NCBI GenBank assembly: GCA_017399065.1
Contig: JAFQEL010000012.1
Location: 62,001-126,000, forward strand
Length of the DNA stretch: 64,000 nucleotides
Origin: Clostridia bacterium
Lineage (GTDB): Bacteria > Bacillota > Clostridia > Oscillospirales > Acutalibacteraceae
Reading direction: 5' to 3'
In this document: positions 8,015 through 16,451 of the stretch, piece by piece
Position numbering within the stretch: the stretch's first letter is position 1
Layout of the letters: each line of letters opens with the position of its first letter
The notes under the pieces: model-generated
Database searches by the model: none
What the model saw: only the letters and a program-made list of their open reading frames with translations
Told to the model about the DNA's origin: nothing
Position numbers and translations under genes: made by a program

Positions 8015-10492
8015 TTATTTTACGATACCTTCAAGGAAGTTGACCTCGTCAACTTTGCCTTGAGCATCAATACGGAATGTCTTTATTTCGTGCGGCAGGA
8101 AGTCAACCTTGAATGCTGCATCGAGCATATCACACATAATGTATGTGCGGGTCTTTTTGCCCTGGGTTTCAAAGCATCTGATGATTGCGTCGCCTGAGCC
8201 GTCTTCGCAGAATTTGAATGCTGTTGCGATAATGTTGTCTGCAGTAATTTCAAGGAAGCTGTCTTTCTGCGGTCTGCCGTTGCCCTTGTGGTAGCTTTCT
8301 GCTACAGTAACGGGTCTGCAGTTGAACTTTGCGGCGAGCTTCATAATCTCTGTGTTTTCAACTTCACCCTCGTGCGGGAATATTGCATATTCAAATCTCT
8401 GTATACCTTCGTCTGTGAAGTTGAAGTCTGCGGCAGGTCTGTGTGAGTAGTGATCAGCAAAAATAACGTTTCTGATAGCTGTCATACGCAGTGTTGTATC
8501 GGGACAGTCGTAGCTGTATTTGCCGTCGTTGATAACCGCGATACCTGCACGCTTGCCGCCTATTGTTGATGTAATATCAGCCCACTGCTGAGTCGGCTCT
8601 TCTTCACCGTTGCAGGGACGCTTGATGTAACCGCAGGGAATTTCGTAAGTAGAAATTGCATCAGTACCGCCGATGTTAAAGGGAATCTTAAGCATTGTAA
8701 ACTGTTCGCTCCAGTTAGCCTTGCACTTTACTCTGATAACCTTTTTGCCATCTGTCAGGCAGAATTCCTGAGTGAGTGTTGAGGTGTTGAATGTGTATTT
8801 TATTCTTACGCTTGCGCGAAGCGGACCCTGCTCAACAAGCTCGATGGATTTAACATCCATAAGACCCTTTATCTTGTTAAACTTGAATACGTTGTGAGCC
8901 CATGTGTCTGTTTCGTGGTCGTCAATAACAAACGGCATAGCAAGGAAAGAATTTTCAGCATAGTTGATGCCGCTTGTCTTATCAACAAGTTTTGAAATAC
9001 CGCCTGCTTTTTCTGTGAATTCAACTCTGATAAGGTCGTTTTCCATAAAGAAAACATCATCAGACTGACCGCAGGTAAGTGCACTCTTCAGTTCGGGCAT
9101 CTCTGCTTCAAAGCTGAGCCAGTATGTAGCGTAGCCCATTGCAGGAACTTTAGCCATAAACAGTGTGTCAAGATGGCTGTCGTTAGAGCGTGATGAGCGG
9201 ATATTCTGGAAGAGAACATCGTTACCGTCGCTGTCTGTTACTTTTTCGCTCGGATGATAAACGCGTACGGGCATATCAATATCAAATGAAAGGGGATTGA
9301 ACACAACTATAGGTCTGGGGAAGTCGCGTCTTGCACCGAGGTTGCGTACCTCTGTGCAAACAGGGTCAGATACACCCTCAACCCATGTATCAATCTGTCT
9401 TGCAATCTTGATAAGCGCAGTGTTGTATATTTTTGATGCAACGTCGAGTGCGTAGCCGCTGCTCTCCTTTACATCTTCATAGGCTTCCATAATTGAACAG
9501 CCGCAGAGAATATCGTGGAACTGATTGAAGCATACATTTCTCCATGCTTCTGCAAACTGCTTTGTTGCGGGTGTTGCATCTGCAACCTTTGAAGCAATTG
9601 TATTGAACTTTTCTGCTGCTGCAAGCTGATTTTCGCACTTTCTGTTGAGCTGTTTTACAAGTGAAGTTGCTGAGTAGCAGCCGCTTGCGTGGTGCTGAAG
9701 GTCGTCAGTCCATACAGGAATATCGAGCGGAGTGATGAGCATCTCACGGAAGTAATCGTCGGGATTGGAGAATTCAAGCTCACAGAATTCTTCCTTCTTC
9801 ATTTCTTCCATAAGGTATTCAATATCGCCTCTGGAAGGTCCGCCGCCATGGTTGCCGATACCGTAGAAGAGCATCATGCCGTGACCGGAATTATCTGAAC
9901 GTTCTGCGTATTCCTTGATTTTTTCTTTAAGATGTTCGGGACCGCAGTGGCCGTAGCCCTCGGGAATGTGGTAGGTGAGTACTCTTGAGCCGTCGGGGCT
10001 GTCCCACCAGAAAGCATTCTGCGGAATTTCAGCGTTTTCGTGTTGGCCGGGACGCATCATAACATATGCACACATACCGCCCTGACGAAGAAGCTGGGGC
10101 ATCATTGCGTTGTGACCGAAGGAGTCAACATTGTAGCCTGTTTTGCAGATTTTGCCGAATTTTTCGTAGTAGTAGAGCTGGCTGTAGAGAGCCTGGCGTG
10201 CAAAGCTCTCACCGCTTGGCATATTGCAGTCGGGCTGTACCCACCAGCCGTTGACTATGCACCAGCGACCTTCTTCAACTCTCTGCTGAATCTCTTTGAA
10301 CATATCGGGGTCGATTTCCTCAACCCAGCGGTAATATGCGGCGGAGGAGCAGGTGAAAACAAAGTCGTCGTATTCGTTAAGTCTGTCGAGTGCTGAGCGG
10401 AATGTCTGCATTACCTCATTGCAGCCCTCCTGCCAGCGCCAGAGCCAGATGGGGTCAAGATGAGCGTTGCCGATAAGATGTACTTTTGCCAT
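8015..10492 (-). CDS. GH38 alpha-mannosidase
   Basis: 825 residues starting MAKVHLIGNAHLDPIWLWRW. His11 and Asp13 in NAHLDPIW are the expected zinc ligands, and GYNVDSFGHN carries the expected nucleophile Asp123. The N-terminal seven-stranded barrel, three-helix bundle and long C-terminal beta-sandwich region fit class II alpha-mannosidases, which remove alpha-mannose from N-glycans or mannosides. No signal peptide, so it probably acts in the cytoplasm on imported oligosaccharides. The start has TTAGGGAGGAG upstream and lies 15 bases after the 593-residue unknown protein, clearly the same operon. The specific mannosidic linkage cannot be told. Confidence 0.93.
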   Translation of the reverse strand: MAKVHLIGNAHLDPIWLWRWQEGCNEVMQTFRSALDRLNEYDDFVFTCSSAAYYRWVEEIDPDMFKEIQQRVEEGRWCIVNGWWVQPDCNMPSGESFARQALYSQLYYYEKFGKICKTGYNVDSFGHNAMMPQLLRQGGMCAYVMMRPGQHENAEIPQNAFWWDSPDGSRVLTYHIPEGYGHCGPEHLKEKIKEYAERSDNSGHGMMLFYGIGNHGGGPSRGDIEYLMEEMKKEEFCELEFSNPDDYFREMLITPLDIPVWTDDLQHHASGCYSATSLVKQLNRKCENQLAAAEKFNTIASKVADATPATKQFAEAWRNVCFNQFHDILCGCSIMEAYEDVKESSGYALDVASKIYNTALIKIARQIDTWVEGVSDPVCTEVRNLGARRDFPRPIVVFNPLSFDIDMPVRVYHPSEKVTDSDGNDVLFQNIRSSRSNDSHLDTLFMAKVPAMGYATYWLSFEAEMPELKSALTCGQSDDVFFMENDLIRVEFTEKAGGISKLVDKTSGINYAENSFLAMPFVIDDHETDTWAHNVFKFNKIKGLMDVKSIELVEQGPLRASVRIKYTFNTSTLTQEFCLTDGKKVIRVKCKANWSEQFTMLKIPFNIGGTDAISTYEIPCGYIKRPCNGEEEPTQQWADITSTIGGKRAGIAVINDGKYSYDCPDTTLRMTAIRNVIFADHYSHRPAADFNFTDEGIQRFEYAIFPHEGEVENTEIMKLAAKFNCRPVTVAESYHKGNGRPQKDSFLEITADNIIATAFKFCEDGSGDAIIRCFETQGKKTRTYIMCDMLDAAFKVDFLPHEIKTFRIDAQGKVDEVNFLEGIVK

Positions 10493-10507
10493 TTCTTTTC
10501 TCCTCCC

Positions 10508-12289
10508 TTATTCCTCAATAAATCCGTAATACATACCGATCCAGTAGCCGAATGTGTATACGTAACAGCTTTCAACAACGTAAATTCCGCCTGAGTCCTC
10601 GTCTTTGAATTCCCACGGATTACGGTCGAATTTTGCAATAAAGTGCTCATCGGGCTGAAGCTTTGCCGATGTTTCGATATAGTCATAGCACCAACGGTGC
10701 TTCTTTGCAATATCAAAGCGTGTGTCCATACTGACGCCTGCAGCAAGTCTGCTGACGTTGAAGCGCTCAAACCACTTTGCGTTCTTTTCAAGGTCAATGC
10801 CCTCGGTGCCTACGCTGAGTGCAAAGGGATACTCGTAGCCGGGTGTGTTTTCACGGCATACTGTACCTCTCCATGTGTTAAATGCACGTGTATAGATATC
10901 AAGCAGTTTTTCGTCTTTTTCGAGTGTGGCAAGCATCCAGAATGATGATACGGCAAGCATATTGTCGCCGTACATAAGCTCTGCGGCGATATCGTTACCC
11001 TCGAAGAGTGAGGTCTGGAAAGCTCTGTCATAGTGCTTGAGCGTAAGGTCAGCATAGCCCATATCTATGAGCTTGTTGTATTCGTCTGTCCATTTGCTGT
11101 CGCCTGTGATATACTCGGTAACCTTGAGGTAGGCGAGAAGCTCAGCGGAGTTAAGGCAGGCATCAGTCCAACCCATAAAGGTGTTGAAATAGTCAAGGTT
11201 CCACTTTGCCCATGTTGTCGGCTTACCGTCGCATTCGACAAGCTGATATCCGCCTTCGACAATGTGAGTCATTAGTGCGGTTGCAGTCTGCTTGATAAGC
11301 TCATCAAGCTCGGGATCGACATCTGCAAGGAACATATGTGCAAAGAGCATCTGCATAAAGTGAGCGGTAACCTCGTCACTGCTTGTGTCGCCCTTGTAAA
11401 CCATACCTTCTTCGGTATAGCCGTGCTCTGTGAAGCAACGGCGGAGTCTTTCGGGAATTGGAGCACTTGCGTCTATTTCAAGGTTTGCAATGCCTTTTTT
11501 CTTTGAGAATGATGTTTCAACGCAGGTAGCCTTGTCGCCGTGTACACGGTAGAAAAGACCGTCATCGGGAATCGGTTCGTCGTGCATCATATAGCTTCGT
11601 GCGGGGAAACCGTTTCCTCTCTTTGAAATATGCATGAAAAGAAGGCAGGTTTCACAGGTGCGTATGGCAAGCTCTTTTGCTGCAACTGTTTCGGGTGCAG
11701 CGTCGCCGAGCTCACGTCTGAGTGTTGCGTAGCGGAAGAGTGTACCGACAGAGAACCATGATGTGAAGCCGCCGTCATTATCACAATGACCGTAGGGTAC
11801 TTTTGAGCTGAAGTCTCTCGGGATTGTGAGATCCTTCTGGCTCATCATACCGCGTCTGTTGACGATATCGAGTGACTCCTGAAGAAGCATTTCAGCCTTT
11901 TCTCTTGTTGAAAGAGGCTTCATTTCTATATGTACAACGCCTGTTTCGGTCTGTACCCAGCAGCCTTTATCGCCGTCGCTGATTATTGAAACAACAACGT
12001 TGTCATAGAGATAACGGTTTGCAGTGAAGTGCATAGTCTTATCCTCATCGTCCTCTTCTGCAGGACACCAACGTGTTACACCGCCGTTTGAGCCGAGCCA
12101 CATTGTGCCGTCTTCATTGACAGCGTGGCAGGTGTAGTCCTTCTTGCGTGAGGGCAGGGGGATTTTGACGGATGAGAGGTCGGGCTTTAACGACTCTGCC
12201 GAAAAGAGCTCGGCAGGCACTGCCGCATCATCCTTTGCGTAGAATGTGCAGAATCTGTTGAGTGTGGTTTTAAGCTTGATAGTTTTCAT
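10508..12289 (-). CDS. Protein of unknown family linked to GH38, possible alpha-barrel glycosidase
   Basis: 593 residues, not recognised. The ATG at 12289 follows AAGGAGGACAAG. Residues about 45-125 contain two propeller-like strands of the sensor type (DGTMWLGSNGGVTRW and GCWVQTETGVVHIE). From about 130 on the sequence is helical, with many aromatic and acidic residues (HCDNDGGFTSWFSVG; KWNLDYFNTFMGWTDACLN; ELMYGDNMLAVSSFWML), which looks like an (alpha/alpha)6 toroid as in several glycosidase and lyase families. No signal peptide. The tight pairing with GH38 suggests a partner step in mannoside or glycan breakdown. That is inference; no catalytic residues can be named. Confidence 0.6.
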   Translation of the reverse strand: MKTIKLKTTLNRFCTFYAKDDAAVPAELFSAESLKPDLSSVKIPLPSRKKDYTCHAVNEDGTMWLGSNGGVTRWCPAEEDDEDKTMHFTANRYLYDNVVVSIISDGDKGCWVQTETGVVHIEMKPLSTREKAEMLLQESLDIVNRRGMMSQKDLTIPRDFSSKVPYGHCDNDGGFTSWFSVGTLFRYATLRRELGDAAPETVAAKELAIRTCETCLLFMHISKRGNGFPARSYMMHDEPIPDDGLFYRVHGDKATCVETSFSKKKGIANLEIDASAPIPERLRRCFTEHGYTEEGMVYKGDTSSDEVTAHFMQMLFAHMFLADVDPELDELIKQTATALMTHIVEGGYQLVECDGKPTTWAKWNLDYFNTFMGWTDACLNSAELLAYLKVTEYITGDSKWTDEYNKLIDMGYADLTLKHYDRAFQTSLFEGNDIAAELMYGDNMLAVSSFWMLATLEKDEKLLDIYTRAFNTWRGTVCRENTPGYEYPFALSVGTEGIDLEKNAKWFERFNVSRLAAGVSMDTRFDIAKKHRWCYDYIETSAKLQPDEHFIAKFDRNPWEFKDEDSGGIYVVESCYVYTFGYWIGMYYGFIEE

Positions 12290-12317
12290 CTTGTCCTCCT
12301 TGAAAGGATTTTATGTA

Positions 12318-12345
12318 TTGACTTTTATTTTAAACGTATTAAAAT
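12318..12345 (+). promoter_or_regulatory. Promoter for the Cys-rich gene
   Basis: TTGACT (12318-12323), 16-base spacer, TAAAAT (12340-12345), about 32 bases before the ATG at 12377. Confidence 0.5.
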
Positions 12346-12376
12346 CTATTTAAATTGACGATTGGAGTTTTAAATA

Positions 12377-12880
12377 ATGAATATTGAAAATAAACAGCTC
12401 AGAGAAGCTCATGCTTTGCTTGAAAATACAACACCGTTAGGCAGAAACGACTGCGGAAGCGTATGTGAGGCATACTGCTGCAGTGATGCGCTCGGCGACA
12501 GTATGGAACTTTTTCCTTATGAGAAGGATATTTTTGAAAAGCTTGACGGATTCGAAGTGATTGACGGCGAAATCCCTGCCGTTAAGTGCAACGGCACTTG
12601 CAAGCGTGAAAACAGACCGCTTGCCTGCAGGATATATCCGCTTTTTCCGCTTGTTGTAAATGAAAACGGTGAAGAGCGCATCCGCGTGATTTATGACCCG
12701 CGTGCAACAGCTTCCTGTCCGTTGTGTGCGCATAAAGCAAAGCTTGACAGGCGCTTTGTGAGAGCAGTGAGAAGAGCGGGCAAGTATCTGCTCAATGACG
12801 AAAAAACTGCCGGGTATCTAAGAAAGACAAGCGAATATCTTACTGAACTTATCGAGCTTGAAATAAAGCTGGGCTTATAA
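12377..12880 (+). CDS. YkgJ-like Cys-cluster protein
   Basis: 167 residues with nine cysteines. The pattern C26-x3-C30-x3-CC34/35, then C71-x3-C75, RPLACRIYPLFP (C84) and CPLC (114, 117) follows the layout of the YkgJ family, whose members are thought to bind zinc or an iron-sulfur cluster. The C-terminal 50 residues are helical and basic. GGAG lies upstream of the ATG. The gene stands alone between the divergent glycosidase operon and the converging amidase gene. No function is known to me for this subgroup. Confidence 0.65.
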   Translation: MNIENKQLREAHALLENTTPLGRNDCGSVCEAYCCSDALGDSMELFPYEKDIFEKLDGFEVIDGEIPAVKCNGTCKRENRPLACRIYPLFPLVVNENGEERIRVIYDPRATASCPLCAHKAKLDRRFVRAVRRAGKYLLNDEKTAGYLRKTSEYLTELIELEIKLGL

Positions 12881-12979
12881 CCGATGTATGTAAAGGCAGC
12901 AAAAACTGCCTAAATAATTATATAATTTTATCTATTCTATATTATCTGTTTGTTTTTTTCAAGGTATTTAACAAAAAAT

Positions 12980-13534
12980 TCATTCTTCAAGCGGTTCTAT
13001 TCCGCCTTCAATAAGTGTACGGAAGCAGACATCGCGTATTTGTGACTCGAAGCGTATGCCGTCAATATGCAGATACCTTATATATGTGTAGTCATAATCG
13101 CTGAGCGGTCGGTCAAGGTAATCGTCTGAGTGAGCGGCTATCAATATTTCACCGTCATCCTTTATGTCGGTTATTATAATTGTGTGGTAGAATGTGCCTT
13201 CCTCGTTGCCTAGCTGTATTACATCGCCCGGCTCCATTTCTTCACGTGTTGTTTCACGCGCAAACGGCCCCTGCTCCTTATTGTTGATTATAAAATCATA
13301 AAAGAATGCAACTCCGCTCCATGAGGGTGTTCTGTCATTTGATGATATATAATACCAACCGTAGGTAGGAGTGTAGTTCATCACACAGCCGCCTGCAAAA
13401 ATGCACTGTGAAACAAAGTTTGTACAGTCACCGCCGATTCCGTTGAAGCTGAAAAACAGCGGATTGCGGTCAAGTGCCCATCGGCGTGCATATTCGAGCG
13501 CGTTTTTTCTATTGTATTCTTTGGTTACAAGCAT
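12980..13534 (-). CDS. Amidase-domain (Amidase_6, NlpC/P60-like) protein
   Basis: 184 residues. Shows the family pattern of a Tyr/Ala-rich helix (NALEYARRWALDRNP), the Cys motif GIGGDCTNFVSQCIF with the likely nucleophile at about residue 36, a Trp-rich middle, EPGDVIQLG and a likely catalytic His in TFYHTIIITD. These proteins are cysteine peptidase-fold amidases often linked to cell-wall or spore functions. There is no signal peptide, so it may act inside the cell, for example in the mother cell, but nothing here proves that. GGAGGTTTTCGGCA precedes the ATG. It points towards the Cys-rich gene and away from the DUF554 gene. Confidence 0.8.
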   Translation of the reverse strand: MLVTKEYNRKNALEYARRWALDRNPLFFSFNGIGGDCTNFVSQCIFAGGCVMNYTPTYGWYYISSNDRTPSWSGVAFFYDFIINNKEQGPFARETTREEMEPGDVIQLGNEEGTFYHTIIITDIKDDGEILIAAHSDDYLDRPLSDYDYTYIRYLHIDGIRFESQIRDVCFRTLIEGGIEPLEE

Positions 13535-13584
13535 TGCCGAAAACCTCCTTGCATTATTTTACGCATTGGATTTGTGCTTAGTGC

Positions 13585-13613
13585 TTGTACATATAAATGA
13601 TTGGTGATATAAT
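13585..13613 (+). promoter_or_regulatory. Promoter for the DUF554 gene
   Basis: TTGTAC (13585-13590), 17-base spacer, TATAAT (13608-13613), 32 bases before the ATG at 13646. Confidence 0.65.
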
Positions 13614-13645
13614 AATCCGGATTCAGGTTTTTCAGAGGTGAATAT

Positions 13646-14350
13646 ATGGAAAAAATTCTTTCCCTTACCGGCTCTTTTATAAATGTTGCTCTGGTCCTCA
13701 TAGGCGGTGCATTGGGCTTGCTGCTCAAAAAAGGCTTGCCCGAGCGTGTATCGGATGCTGTTATGAAGGCGCTTGGTCTTTGCGTGCTGTACATAGGTAT
13801 TGACGGCTGTCTTGAGGGCAGTAATGCGTTGATAGCTGTTATTTCTATGGCAGTAGGCACGATATTCGGCAGTGCGGTCGATCTTGATAAGCATATGAAT
13901 AATTTTGCCGCAAAGGTTGAGAAAAAGCTGAGTAAAAAATCAGACGGCAAGACAAATATGGCTCAGGGTATGATTTCGGCAACGCTGCTTTACTGTGTCG
14001 GTGCAATGGCTGTTGTCGGCTCGCTTGACAGCGGTATCAGCGGCGATTACAGTACGCTTGCCACAAAATCCGTCATAGACGGTGTTTCTTCGATAGTGCT
14101 CGCATCAACACTCGGCTACGGTGTGCTTCTGAGCGTAGTGCCGCTTTTCATATATCAGGGCGGAATAACTTTGCTTGCGGGCTTTGTCGCACCTTTTCTC
14201 AACGACTATACTGTAGCACAGATGACCTGTGTCGGTTCTCTTCTGATCATTGCAATAGCACTCAATATGCTCGGTATAACAAAAATCAAGGTTATGAACA
14301 GCCTGCCTGCCGTATTTTTACCCGTTATTATATGTCAGTTCATAACATAA
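13646..14350 (+). CDS. DUF554 (YdfK-type) integral membrane protein
   Basis: 234 residues with about six to seven hydrophobic segments. The N-terminal half has NVALVLIGGALGLLLKKGLP and the family region LYIGIDGCLEG; a cytosolic basic loop with KVEKKLSKKS follows, then GAMAVVGSLDSGISGD and four more helices. This is the usual layout and length of DUF554 proteins, which sit in the cytoplasmic membrane and have no established function. AGAGGTGA precedes the start. It is read divergently from the amidase gene and ends before the lipoprotein cluster. Confidence 0.85.
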   Translation: MEKILSLTGSFINVALVLIGGALGLLLKKGLPERVSDAVMKALGLCVLYIGIDGCLEGSNALIAVISMAVGTIFGSAVDLDKHMNNFAAKVEKKLSKKSDGKTNMAQGMISATLLYCVGAMAVVGSLDSGISGDYSTLATKSVIDGVSSIVLASTLGYGVLLSVVPLFIYQGGITLLAGFVAPFLNDYTVAQMTCVGSLLIIAIALNMLGITKIKVMNSLPAVFLPVIICQFIT

Positions 14351-14384
14351 AAGTAAATTTATACGGTTTGTTATTATTTTTTTG

Positions 14385-14414
14385 TTGACTCTTACCTATG
14401 TTTTTTGGTATAGT
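14385..14414 (+). promoter_or_regulatory. Promoter of the lipoprotein cluster
   Basis: TTGACT (14385-14390), 18-base spacer, TATAGT (14409-14414), about 58 bases before the first lipoprotein. Confidence 0.6.
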
Positions 14415-14472
14415 GTATAAGGATACTTTCAATCAGATCCTAATTTACAAAACGAAATGAGAGGGAAAACCA

Positions 14473-15381
14473 ATGAAAAAAGCACTTTTTTCAGTTCTCG
14501 CACTTCTGCTTGCAACTGCAATGGTAGTATCTTTTGCAGCTTGCGGCGGCAACGAAGAGCCCGAAACCACAACTGTCCCTAATGTTGAGGCTGATGCAAC
14601 AGAAAGCGGCGACATTGTTGAAGGCGATACAACAGCAGCTGAAGGCGACACAACAGTTGCAGATGAAACTACAGCAGCTGATGCGACAACAGACGTTGAT
14701 GCAACAGCAGACGCAAACGCAACAACAGTCGCAGGTGAGACCACAACCGCAGCAGGTACAGCTATTCCTCAGGGTCCTGCAGCTATCGTAGCTCTTTACA
14801 ATGAGGCAACAGCAAAGGCTGTTTCAGCAAAGCCCGGTTATAAGAAGACTGTTACAACAAAACTCAATGACCTTAAGATGGGTGCACTTGCAAAAATTGA
14901 CCTTGTTCGTGAAACAGTAGGCGATTTCCTCGGCGAGGGTACAGAGACTGCAACTGTTGCCAAGGGAAAGGCAAGTAAAGAAATTGTTAAGAGCACACTC
15001 ACAGCAGCTGATGTTGCAAATGCTACCTGCAAGCTTTCAGCAGACGGCAAATATTATGAAGTAACAATCACTGTTAAGAACGAAAAGAACCCTCTTAAGG
15101 GTAAGAGTGCTCTCAACAGATTCACAAATGACTATAAAGATATCAACGAAATGAGAGCCGGTCTTGAGGAGGCAGGCGCTGCTGTCGAAACTATTGATAT
15201 CACTGTAAAAACCGCTACTATTAAGGCTAAGATTGCTGTTGATACAAAGGCTTTCAGCTCTGTTGACTACACAATCAGCTCTGATGCTTACCTTACAAAT
15301 GTTAAGTATACAATTGCTAAAGTTAAGGTTGTTACAGGTAACATCTACACAACAGTTAAGTATTCAGGCTTCGCATATTGA
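14473..15381 (+). CDS. Lipoprotein A of a tandem triplet, Thr/Ala-rich linker
   Basis: 302 residues. Signal peptide with lipobox SFAAC (Cys24) followed by GGNEEPETTT. Residues about 28-97 are a low-complexity linker of Thr, Ala, Asp and Glu with units like GDTTAAEGDTT. The mature domain (about 100-302) is predicted to be mixed alpha/beta and shares with its two neighbours the segments VGDFLGEGT and NRFTNDY. It is the most divergent of the three. AGAGGG precedes the ATG. No known domain recognised; likely a surface-exposed domain held off the membrane by the acidic Thr-rich stalk. Confidence 0.8.
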   Translation: MKKALFSVLALLLATAMVVSFAACGGNEEPETTTVPNVEADATESGDIVEGDTTAAEGDTTVADETTAADATTDVDATADANATTVAGETTTAAGTAIPQGPAAIVALYNEATAKAVSAKPGYKKTVTTKLNDLKMGALAKIDLVRETVGDFLGEGTETATVAKGKASKEIVKSTLTAADVANATCKLSADGKYYEVTITVKNEKNPLKGKSALNRFTNDYKDINEMRAGLEEAGAAVETIDITVKTATIKAKIAVDTKAFSSVDYTISSDAYLTNVKYTIAKVKVVTGNIYTTVKYSGFAY

Positions 15382-15445
15382 TAAGGCTGATAAGGCAATC
15401 AATATCAAAGATAAATCAATTAACTCAACGAAAGGAAATTAGACC

Positions 15446-16369
15446 ATGAAAAAGCTTTTAGCACTCCTTATGGCACTTGTACTCACACTCTCACTTGCTG
15501 CTTGCGGCGGCAATGAGACACCCGAAACAACAACCAACCCCGATGAAGTAACAGATGCTGTCGATGCAACAACAGCAGGCGATGTTGCTGACGACACAAC
15601 TGCAGCAGAAGGCGAGACAACTGCAGCAGAGGGTGACACAACAGCAGCAGAAGGCGATACAACTGCAGCTGATGCTACAACAGACGCAAATGCAACAACA
15701 GTTGCAGGCGAGACAACTGCAGCAGCTTCATCTGATATGACTGCAGCTGAGTTTGCAGCATTCTTCAATGCTGAAACAGCAAAGATCGCAAAGAGCGGCA
15801 AGTATTCCTACAACAGAGTTTGTGCATACACAAAGAACATCGACCTCGGCAGCTCACTTGCAACAAATGCTATCAATGGCGTTATTACCGCTATTGATAA
15901 AAACTCAAATCTTGATACAGTTGTCGGTGACTTCCTCGGCATCGGTACAAAGAAGGGTACACTTCCCAAGGACGATGTTGACAGCGATTACAAAGTAAAG
16001 GCTACTTCTCTCAAGCCCGCTGACCTTGGTTCATTCAAGGCTTCTAACGGCACATATACATTCACACTTGCTAACGCTACCAACCCCAAGAAGACAGGTG
16101 CAACTCCCTTCTCAAGATTCACAAACGACTTCATCACACACGAAGAGGTTGTTGACGGTATCGCAGGCTTCACAACAGCTATCAAGGTAAACAGCACAAC
16201 TGTTAACTACAAGAAAATCAATGTTACAGTTACTGTTGCTGACGGCAAGATCACATCTATCAAGTACTCTTATGAGTTTGATGCACAGCTTTCCCTTAAG
16301 GTAGGCTTCGCTATCACAGGTACAGGTGCTGCTAAAACAAACGGTGCATTCACAGGTATCAGCTATTAA
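15446..16369 (+). CDS. Lipoprotein B of a tandem triplet
   Basis: 307 residues. Lipobox LAAC (Cys20), then a Thr/Ala/Glu/Asp linker (about 25-95) made of near-identical seven-residue units EGDTTAA/EGETTAA, encoded by repeats of about 21 bases. The folded part begins MTAAEFAAFFNAETAKIAKSG, runs through VVGDFLGIGT, PFSRFTNDF and VNYKKINVTVTVADGK, and ends in a beta-rich tail. It is clearly paralogous to the next gene and more weakly to the previous one. AAAGGAAAT precedes the ATG; the gap from gene A is 64 bases, so joint transcription is likely. Function unknown. Confidence 0.8.
   Translation: MKKLLALLMALVLTLSLAACGGNETPETTTNPDEVTDAVDATTAGDVADDTTAAEGETTAAEGDTTAAEGDTTAADATTDANATTVAGETTAAASSDMTAAEFAAFFNAETAKIAKSGKYSYNRVCAYTKNIDLGSSLATNAINGVITAIDKNSNLDTVVGDFLGIGTKKGTLPKDDVDSDYKVKATSLKPADLGSFKASNGTYTFTLANATNPKKTGATPFSRFTNDFITHEEVVDGIAGFTTAIKVNSTTVNYKKINVTVTVADGKITSIKYSYEFDAQLSLKVGFAITGTGAAKTNGAFTGISY
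15590..15670 (+). repeat. 21-base coding repeats in the lipoprotein B stalk
   Basis: Three to four tandem units encode EGDTTAA or EGETTAA. Similar but less regular units occur in genes A and C. Such repeats can change copy number by slippage and so alter stalk length. Confidence 0.6.
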
Positions 16370-16394
16370 TCTACAGTTATAACTTAAAACTTTT

Positions 16395-16420
16395 GCCTCC
16401 GTATCAGATGATGCGGAGGC
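16395..16420 (+). terminator. Hairpin between lipoproteins B and C
   Basis: A 10-bp stem (16395-16404 with 16411-16420, one G-U pair, 6-base loop) followed only by ATTTC. It may reduce but not stop read-through into gene C. Confidence 0.5.
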
Positions 16421-16451
16421 ATTTCAATAAGTGAAAGTAAGGGATTTTATT

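Noticed and set aside
15439-15801. Ala/Val/Ser-rich minus-strand frame
   Set aside because: A low-complexity mirror of the Thr-rich lipoprotein stalk; similar frames occur opposite the other two lipoproteins.
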